Source: Solicoccozyma terricola
Taxonomy: Eukaryota; Basidiomycota; Tremellomycetes; Filobasidiales; Piskurozymaceae
NCBI GenBank assembly: GCA_001600875.1
Contig: BCLD01000011.1
Span: 626,355-690,354 of the forward strand
Direction: 5' to 3'
DNA length: 64,000 nt
Both the position numbers and the translations under genes were made by a program. Shown here in pieces: positions 56,984 through 64,000 of this stretch; within the stretch, counting starts at the first letter, position 1, and each line of letters begins with the position of its first letter. The notes under the pieces are model-generated. The model worked only from the letters and a program-made list of their open reading frames with translations. It was not told where the DNA came from and did not search any database.

Positions 56984-57080
56984 CGATTACTCCTTGGATT
57001 TTCTAGACGGATAGAATTGATAGGTCTTGAATCCAGGGTTTCGAGATGAACTCCTTGATATAACTGGGTATTGATTTAGA
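54672..57080 (-). CDS. MAF1: Maf1, repressor of RNA polymerase III (assembly damaged)
   Basis: Maf1 shuts down Pol III transcription of tRNA and 5S genes when nutrients are short or TOR/PKA signalling falls. Family blocks are clear: KVYARLEAYSCKNVRNERRL (about 56640-56705), FLLVSTLNLAFPDYDFSRVK (about 56290-56360), MLHKILNDVINLDDCVVYSY with VPEPESDPHEDGED (about 55830-55940), and KRILFLSVWARTRSYG (about 55290-55340). Long acidic and Ser-rich insertions and a Ser/Thr-rich C-terminal tail (ending AGKRIKV) lengthen it beyond yeast Maf1. The usual aromatic WSFxYFFYN block that precedes KRILFLS was not found; a 37-nt C run (55382-55418) lies exactly there. The N-terminal exon is uncertain because of the G runs and N gap at 56720-56982, so the 5' limit given is approximate. 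Confidence 0.82.
55382..55418 (+). repeat. 37-nt C homopolymer within MAF1
   Basis: A pure C run in the region where an exon coding for a conserved Maf1 block would be expected. On the coding strand it is poly-G. It may mark a collapsed or misread part of the assembly. Confidence 0.85.
56720..56982 (+). repeat. Extended G homopolymers flanking an N gap
   Basis: Three G runs of about 39-46 nt (about 56721-56759, 56782-56820 and 56937-56982) surround 116 N (56821-56936). The gap falls in or near the first intron of MAF1. The real length of the G-rich DNA here is unknown. Confidence 0.9.
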
Positions 57081-57611
57081 TTTGGAAAACCCCTTCGTCG
57101 TCCTCGTCGTCCTCGTTGTCGTCGTTGACCCGAATCGTTTTCAAGGTGTTTTGTTCTAATACCCGTTCGGTTCGTGCTTGATGGTGTTGAACTTCCCAAA
57201 AGTAAATAACCCGCGTGGTTCTTTGAACTCCCCGTTTGAACGGATTGGATTGTTCGATTTAAGGGGGTAAGCCGGGGTATGTTAATGTTAATGTTATATG
57301 ATTGTTTGAATGTGACCTGCCACTGGCTTGCGCAGACCGTGATATGGTGGGTGGGTGGTATAGAATGAAGTGAGGATGGTATGAGATATGAGATATGATT
57401 CCCTTGTGAACGTGCTGCCCCTCCCTCCCCCGGTCCCCCCTCCCCCCTCGCTGCGTAAACAAGCAACACTGCAACTACCCGCCGCATCGGGAACTCCAAC
57501 ATCGGGGATTCACGGGATTATACACACAGGGCAGGGTTATTCTCACGGGGGGAGGGGGGGGAGGGGGGTAGTCACCACACACGTGACTCTCATTTATATC
57601 CCCCCCTACTA
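57081..57611. promoter_or_regulatory. MAF1 upstream region
   Basis: Probably holds the MAF1 promoter, perhaps its first exon, and the GCD1 3' UTR. It has a CACGTG site at 57580-57585 and G-rich tracts near 57545-57570. No separate gene is recognised. Confidence 0.35.
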
Positions 57612-60600
57612 CTACTCATCCCCCGCTCCTCGTTGCCCCTTCAAATTCGCTATTTCAACCCATCACACAAAGGACCAAACAAAAAGAAACAATCAGCGTC
57701 CCAAACCCCATCCATACGCAGCTCTCTGTTCTTTTTTCTTTTCTTTCTTTTTCTTTTTCTCTTAACTCACCTTCAGCATGCACAACATACCCAGCTCCAA
57801 GTTCGCAATCTCGTACTTGGGCTTTTTCTTCTACTCTGGTGTTTGAGCATAGGATCGTGTTTTCAATCTTGGCACTGTATACCAATGCACCGCACCGTGG
57901 TTGGTAGGGTAGGGTGGGTGGGTAAGGGGGGGAGGGAGGGAAGGGTGGNGGGGGGGGGGGTAAGATAGGGTCCATTTAGTTAAAATTGTTGTTCCTCGCC
58001 GCCCCCCCCCCCCGGGGGCGTTCTCCAACCACTCACCCATCTTCAACAATCACGAAATCCCACAAGATACATCCATTAATCTTGACATTTTTCCCAATCA
58101 CACAATGTCTTCCAATGATACTTTTCTTCACGCTACTTCTTTCAGCTATTCGAGTGGATTCAGCGACTAGTGAATCGGGTGAGATTTGAGCGCGTGGGTC
58201 GATGTTTGGTGCCGGGATTGAAGAGGTTGAATTGAGTGGGGTGGTAGTGTTGTTGGTGGTGGTAATGGTGGTGGTGGTGGTGGTTGATGGTGTTGGTGTT
58301 GGTGTTGGTGTTGGAGGCGGTAGACCGCGGTTAGGAAGGTTATCAAAGTTTGGTGGCATGGAACGAAGGAACTGCGATGGGGAGCGGGTGGGGGGGGGGG
58401 GGGGGTTTCCACAATACGTCAACACCACGAACGGGATATCCATACCTCCTGCGGGGTCCACAGATTCGGCATAGAAACTCACCTGTCGATTCAATTCCCA
58501 ATATGTCGCCACCGTATTCCCCCTCATCAATGGTCTTTCAGGTGCTACCTTTTCCACATTAATCATCGACTGCACCAAACCCTTCCCACTCTTCCCCTTC
58601 CCTCCCTGTTGCTGCTGCTGCTGCTGCTGCTGCTGTTGCTGCTTTGGTACATCTTCAACATGCGACGCCGGTGCTTTCCAAATAACCAAATTCGCTCTCA
58701 ATTCATCCGACATCGTCCTCGATTCCTTTTTCGCTTTCCTAGCTCTAGCATCAGAAGCATCACGTGCGGTTAAACCGGATTTAAAATCTAATAATGCTTG
58801 ACCTTCAGTGACTTGACGAGATGGGGAAGGAGGTTGAGTGACTTGAGTAGATGCGGAAATTGAAGCTGAAAGTGTGGAATTAGGTTGGGTAGGAGGGATC
58901 GTTGTAGAGTACGGATTTCGAGTCGATTTGGCGATTGCATTTGCTAATGGATCAGGTTTCGTGTAAAGGACTGGTTTGGTATTAAAAGGGAAGGTGGAAG
59001 GGGGGAAGGCAAAAACGACGACGGAAAAGAGGACGAAAAAGCGACGAAAAAAGACAACAAAAAGACCATCAGAATATCCCCTTCCTCCTTGGGGATTACC
59101 CCACCACCTAGAACTCACTCGGCATCCATTTCTCTCTCAAACCAGTCTGCCATGTTCCCTTCACCAACCATGGCAATAAATCCTCTCTCAAACTTGATAA
59201 ATCCTTTGGATCCTTGGTCATCATCAAATCCAACACTGATCTTCGCATAACGTAGACGTGAGCGTCGATGAGTTTCGTGGTAATGCTCAGTGTGGGATGT
59301 CTGTGGTAGGTATATTGAATGATCAATTGAAATGACAAGTTGGGGCTTATTAAGGGGGTAGGGGAGGGATAAAGAAACGCGCCGCCGCCAACTCACTTTC
59401 GTAACAAACTCATACGTAAATCGAGATCATCCAATTCTTTCAATTTCTCTAATGGCTCTATCATGAGTAAATCCTCGGTTTTCTTATCATAAGCTACCAT
59501 CAGTGGTTCCGGACCTGTCATAGAATTTTTTTTAAAAGCGCACGTCGATGTATCAGATGACAGAAAAGGCCCCCCCCCCCCCCCCCCCAAAATAAACGGT
59601 AGAACATCTCTCCAACGCACCGAATTCATCCTTGCGTTCAGTATCAGACGGTTCATACCACAGAGAAGTTAAAATACTACCAACACGAGTCCGGTGTCTG
59701 TCAAGAAGCGATTTAAGAGGGAGACCAGGTGGAGGTGAGATATCACATGGTAGGACAACAAAGTCGGACTGTAATGTGTGAGGGGCGAGGGGTTCACGAT
59801 TAGGGATCATTCTCTTCAAGCTGCAGTATTCCATCCCCCCCCCCCCCCGGGGCCGCTGAGCGAATTTGTTGGGGGTATCAAACTAACCGTTATCCAATCT
59901 CTCCATCTTCTTAATATCCTCCCAGTCCCAGCAATTTTCCCACTCCTCGTATCATATACTAATTCTTCATCATCCAGACTAGCTGATAAATGAGAATCAA
60001 CCCTTGCACCTGGTGAAACACCCATTATTTCACTCGGATGGAATCCTGATAACGTAGTTTTCGAAGGATGAGATGATGATGATGATGATGGGATGTTGAT
60101 TCCTCTACTTGGTGTTCGCTGAAGTGTATTTAAAGAAGTGGTAACTATCCCATTTGAAGGTATATGATCAACTTCTTTCTCAGCACGTTCTTCAAGTGAA
60201 TGTGCTTCAATACGAAGTCGAGATCGAGGATGAAGAACTTCTTTATCCTTTTCAGAATGTTTGTTACTGATAGGTGGGAAGTTTGGTTGCATGAGGTAAT
60301 GTTGATGGGTAGAGGATGACCAGTTGACGCGGAGGTGATTGGTTATTGCGGTGAGATCGGTAGGTGGACATAGGAGGAGAACGTCTTAAGGATATGGGTA
60401 TTATACGTTTGGTTAGGGTTGGTAGTGGACATGGGTTTGAAAGGGTCGGGATTTACCTATGATACCACTGACTTCAACCCATTCGAGCACTCTGTCAATC
60501 ATAGTTGTGTCTCCAATCGGTAGAAGCGCCTTTGGCAATCCCTTCTCAGTGAGAGGTTCAAGTCTAGCCAATTTACAAAAAAAGCCCCCGGACAAGTCAG

Positions 60601-60757
60601 CATCTCCTGAGTATAACGAGCCACATCCAGGGCCAACTCACGACATGCCATATCCGCATAAGATTACTGCTTGGAAATCTGGTACGTCTGTCTTGTTGGT
60701 GACTCGGGTGGTGCTCAACAGACCAGTACTACGGGTGTTGACTGTGGTTCCGTACAT
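57612..60757 (-). CDS. GCD1: eIF2B gamma subunit (Gcd1), translation initiation GEF
   Basis: eIF2B recharges eIF2 with GTP for each round of initiation; gamma and epsilon form its catalytic subcomplex. The nucleotidyltransferase-like domain begins PDFQAVILCGYGMSLEPLTE and continues KGLPKALLPIGDTTMIDRVL, close to yeast Gcd1 (CGKGS form) and lacking the full pyrophosphorylase G-x-G-x-R loop, as usual in this subunit. Further blocks are SDFVVLPCDISPPPGLPL, RVGSILTSLWYEPSDTERKD, TTKLIDAHVYVMRRSVLDLM and DLSSLREDLLPWLVKG. The C-terminal left-handed beta-helix is IGRHCVIGKNVKINGCILWD, then AKIENTILCSNTRVEEKAQV and RDCELGAGYVVHAE. A short last exon adds ANLKGQRGAGDE. Insertions include a run of about 12 Gln (58608-58643 on +) and a Pro-Thr repeat near 58290. 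Several introns hold G/C runs. Confidence 0.9.
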
Positions 60758-61019
60758 GATGGAAGAGACGCACGACGGGTTGTTGGGGTGGGGAGGGCGG
60801 GCTGCTTCTCTTCTCGAGTGGATGTATGAATGCCCCGGAACGAGCGCTGAGAATGGTTGGAATACAGTAGACTAGGGGGGTGGTGACTTGACTCGTGTTT
60901 CTTTGGGTGGATGGGTGGCGACACTTTCACGTGTCACGCTGCATCCACAGGCCCAAAGGTCGAAACTCTGGACAGCATGGCTTCCCCCTCTTCTTTCCAA
61001 CTTACATCCCCCTCACCCC
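60758..61019. promoter_or_regulatory. Divergent promoter of GCD1 and PAC10
   Basis: 262 bp between two divergent starts, so both promoters must fit here or overlap the genes. CACGTGTCACG lies at 60928-60938 and includes an E-box; the same 11-mer is found upstream of citrate synthase. Co-regulation of eIF2B and prefoldin through this site is inference. Confidence 0.45.
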
Positions 61020-62507
61020 ATGTCCACCGCACCTTCTTCATCATCCGCGGTGGCTGGTCCATCCTCCAACCGCAAGGTAATGGAGATCGCCTCGAACCCT
61101 CGTGGGATCCCAGGCGCTCCGTTCGTGGTTAGTCCCCGCTTCATTGGAAATGGGCAACACATTTTTTTCCCTTCTTGTTTCACTGATGAGCCTGGTTCGT
61201 ATGTCACAGTCGAACGTCGAAGAGTTCGTAGGAGGTACAGACGCAGATATTCAAGGTATCGTCAATGCGTTCGAGGAGACATCTGCGTGAGTGTTCATCG
61301 GAATTTTCCCATCATTCTTTCCTTCCTTCCCTTTTCACAACACACGACGCGACTACGACGATGTACATGTGTACATACCCAAACCCCCCACCCCCCCCTC
61401 TCTGTCGTCGAAAAATTCCCAAGTGATGAACAAGATACAGAATCGCTCTGAAATCGACGCACCTTACCTGTCCCTTTTGGGAGAGCTGGTGTATCTCGAT
61501 TGATTGAGGAGACAATTACATCTTTACCTCATTCTGATGAGAATTTTTCGACCACCGAGTTGGACCGTTCATTCATCGTCGTCGTCGTCGTCGTCGCCCG
61601 ACTAGCGTCTCTACTATATTTCTATCAGGGATCGGAACTGACATTTTCGATTTACCTTTTACTTGCGTTTTCGGGGAAAATAGGAAATATCGTTATATGG
61701 AAGTCAATCTTCAACAGAAGCGGAAAGGTCTAGAAGTGAAGATTCCGGATATTCAGAAGACGTTGGATGTAGTTAGGTTTTTGGAAGCCCGGCGGGTAAG
61801 TTTTTCGATCGCCTCCTTGATTCCGTTTTTCTCATGTTCATCCTGACATCCTCTTTGAACCTTGTTTTCTTTTGTTTTTTCGTAGTGTAAGAAACTCGGT
61901 ACCCAACCCACCGTTCTTCCCAAACTTGATACCGACGCGTCGGATGATCAAAGCGATGTCGATGTGGAAGATGAAGATGAAGATGAAGTGGAGGAAGATA
62001 AAGACGAGAAGCCATTAATAACATTGTATGAATTGAACGAGACTTTGTTCTCTGAAGCAGAAGTCGATGAGGATGGGAATGTTGGATTATGGCTTGGCGT
62101 GAGTGCTTTTTTTTGCCACCTTTATAATCCCATGCTATGAGTTTGTTGCAAACTGACTTCTTTTGATTACCACTCTAATCGGTGTAGGCAAATACAATGC
62201 TACTTTACCCTCTATCCGAAGCGATCACTCTATTAGCGCAGAAACTCGCTGTGGCGAACAAGTCACTTGAGAATACACAGGAGGATCTAGAGTTTTTGAG
62301 AGAGCAGGTGACTGTGATGGAGGTGAACTTTGCTAGGGTGCATAATGTAAGTTTGGTTGCCAAGTATGGAACGTTGGGGTTAGGGTGCTCACCATTTCTT
62401 GCTTTGCCTTCATTCAGTGGGATGTTAAGAGACGACGAGATCAAAAAGAATTAGATGCCAAGAAGGGAGTCGCTTCTGTCCGGTCGAACAAGGACCAAGA
62501 GGAGTAG
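61020..62507 (+). CDS. PAC10: Prefoldin subunit 3 (VBP1/Pac10)
   Basis: An alpha-type subunit of the hexameric prefoldin chaperone, which hands nascent actin and tubulin to the CCT chaperonin in the cytosol. Six exons join in frame: 61020-61127, 61210-61286, 61684-61795, 61886-62098, 62188-62346 and 62418-62507, giving 252 aa. Conserved parts are NPRGIPGAPFVSNVEEFVGG, then the first coiled-coil helix (YRYMEVNLQQKRKGLEVKIP, DIQKTLDVVRFLEARR), the beta hairpins with FSEAEV and GLWLGANTMLLYPLSEA, and the second helix (ANKSLENTQEDLEFLREQVT, NFARVHNWDVKRRR). An acidic insertion of about 35 residues after the first helix (rich in Asp/Glu, about 61930-62010) is longer than in the human protein. The long intron 61287-61683 contains open frames that are not coding. 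Confidence 0.94.
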
Positions 62508-62952
62508 ACTGTTGTCATGGGAAGCAATAGCTTCTGGAAGGAAAAACTACCGTTGTAAACTGCTCTTAACGATAATATTCACGAGGTGTCTCTGAACCCG
62601 CTTACGACCGATAATTCGCTGTGCTATAACCGGAATTCAAATAATAACTGCCCCTAACAACCGGCAGAATCGATCGGATGTTGTAAGCGGGTGCTTTTCT
62701 TATTGCGCTGAAATTGTCTCACAGCTGTTCAACCTCCACATGTGTCAACACCATACAACTTTCTGTGTCATTACAGCCGTGCTTACTGAAGCAAATGTGT
62801 GCAGGGAAGGGTCTGGACATTTGTATACCATCCACATGTACAAATGTATATATATGCCATCATAGGTAGCTCATGTCACAGCCCCTTCCACAATTGCCTC
62901 GAAGCCTTTCACTCCAGCAGCATTCACCTTGAAGGATCCATATCACACCACT
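62508..62952. promoter_or_regulatory. Intergenic region before the oxidoreductase
   Basis: A 445-bp tandem spacer with no recognised gene. It presumably holds the PAC10 3' UTR and the promoter of the next gene. Confidence 0.4.
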
Positions 62953-64000
62953 ATGTCGTCCATTCCATCCCAAATGAAGGCTGTTATCATCAAGGTGAGC
63001 AATAAGATGACCTGTTTTGGGTAGCGACCACCGGATTATACTCACACGGAACCGACATTCGATGCCCATACAGAACAAGGCTGCCGTTATCGAGACCATT
63101 CCTGTCCCTGAACTGGAACAGAACGATGTTCTCGTAAAGGTCGACTACGTTGCGTTGAACCCCACTGGTGAGATTTCCAAGCTCCGATAGACCTACCTCT
63201 ATGATACTGATCGTCCGTCCCCCCTGGTAGACTGGAAGCACGTTAAATACATCGGCAATGAAGGCTCTATCTGCGGCTGCGACTACTCTGGAACTATCGT
63301 CAAGCTTGGCGAGAATCTGAAAGACAGCTCAAAGAAGGTCGGTGATCGTGTCGCAGGTATGGTACATGGTGGAAAATTCCCCAACAAGGTACGAACAATT
63401 CCTTTTGGAGAAGCAGTCATATCTGATCACCGACTGATTGCCAACCTTCCCATCAATTCCAGGGATCCTTCGCAGAGTACCTGAAGACCGAGTCTGACCT
63501 GTGCTTCAAGATTCCTGACTCGTTCTCCGAGCAGGATGCGTCATGCTACGGTGTAGGGTTCGTGACCGCTGCTCAAACATTGTACAGTCGTTTGCAGCTT
63601 CCCCTACCTCCTGCAAAAACCGATGGATCCGAATGGGTGAGTGTTGGTGCCGCGACAATTTATATTTGCCCACCCCCCATTGACAACCCTGTGCACACCA
63701 TCAGCTGCTCATCTACGGCGGCTCCACCAGTGTTGGATTTTTCGCCGTTCAATTGGCCAAATTTGCTGGATACAAGGTAAGAGTCACACCGACGATGATC
63801 TTTCCGATGCGTATCTTATCGCGTTTCCATACAGGTGATCACCACCGCCAGCCTTCATAACTTCGACATTGTGAAGCAATACGGTGCCGATGCCGTCGTG
63901 AATGTGAGTTATCAATGTCAGCCCACGTAGGCGTCAAATGCTAATCGAAACATCCCCAAATCCGTAGTACCGTGACTCTGATGTGTCCAAGCAAATCAAG
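62953..64000 (+). CDS. Medium-chain (zinc-type) NADP-dependent oxidoreductase, partial
   Basis: An alcohol-dehydrogenase-like or trans-enoyl-reductase-like member of the MDR superfamily, cut off by the window edge. Exon 1 is MSSIPSQMKAVIIK. Following exons give NKAAVIETIPVPELEQNDVL, VKVDYVALNPTDWKHVKYIG, CGCDYSGTIVKLGENL, VGDRVAGMVHGG, and FAEYLKTESDLCFKIPDSFS. The cofactor fold begins LLIYGGSTSVGFFAVQLAKF with AGYKVITTASLHNFDIVKQY. The NPTDWKH motif and absence of the zinc-ligand pattern of true alcohol dehydrogenases fit the enoyl-reductase-like fungal group; the substrate is unknown. The last visible residues are about DSDVSKQIK. Confidence 0.88.

Noticed and set aside
57655..57975. C-terminal extension of Gcd1 with a Glu/Lys-rich run
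   Set aside because: It is intron read-through after HAEG; splicing to the short last exon ending at 57612 gives a sensible terminus.
1..64000. CRISPR array, bacterial operon or phage-like defence cluster
   Set aside because: The window is eukaryotic: spliced genes with individual promoters, no regularly spaced repeats and no phage or bacterial defence proteins.

Overview
The window is nuclear DNA of a fungus, most likely a basidiomycete yeast of the Tremellomycetes (Cryptococcus/Kwoniella/Tremella-like). The evidence is the very high density of short introns (GTGAGT/GTRNGT donors, NAG acceptors), exons as short as 7-16 nt, a gene about every 3 kb on either strand, and the gene set itself (Sec14, fungal CSL factor, Bsd2, Gcd1, Spo11, Zn2Cys6 factor). 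There are no operons, bacterial ribosome binding sites or CRISPR arrays. All exon joins below were made by hand from splice consensus, reading phase and family similarity.

Layout. 0-5 kb: an unrecognised coiled-coil protein (-), SEC14 (+) and a three-exon unknown protein (-). 4.6-7.7 kb: gene-poor, with a possible gene remnant and a cluster of tRNA-like repeats. 7.7-12.4 kb: a PNPOx-like FMN split-barrel protein (+) and a GPH-family sucrose/maltose transporter (-). 12.3-15.3 kb: a long intergenic/leader region. 15.3-19.9 kb: a CSL transcription factor (+). 20.8-25.5 kb: a secreted subtilase (+). 25.7-28.2 kb: the meiotic endonuclease-like protein SPO11 (-). 29.2-30.8 kb: mitochondrial COA1 (+). 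30.8-32.1 kb: gene-poor, with a second group of the tRNA-like hairpin repeats. 32.1-36.6 kb: MRPL34 (-) diverging from a Zn2Cys6 factor (+). 36.8-39.6 kb: a small unknown gene (-) diverging from BSD2 (+). 39.9-46.2 kb: trehalase (+) and a Baeyer-Villiger/FMO-type monooxygenase (+). 46.8-53.9 kb: mitochondrial citrate synthase (-) and a kinesin-8 (-). 54.7-60.8 kb: MAF1 (-) and GCD1/eIF2B-gamma (-). 61.0-64 kb: prefoldin subunit 3 (+) and a medium-chain oxidoreductase cut off by the window edge.

Most genes are independent housekeeping genes. Loose themes are mitochondrial function (COA1, MRPL34, CIT1), growth and translation control (MAF1, GCD1, PAC10) and carbohydrate use (transporter, trehalase). 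I saw no convincing new multi-gene system. The most unusual things are the microexons, about thirty long G/C homopolymers confined to introns and intergenic DNA (several meeting as C-run/G-run junctions and flanking N gaps), and a dispersed tRNA-like hairpin repeat.
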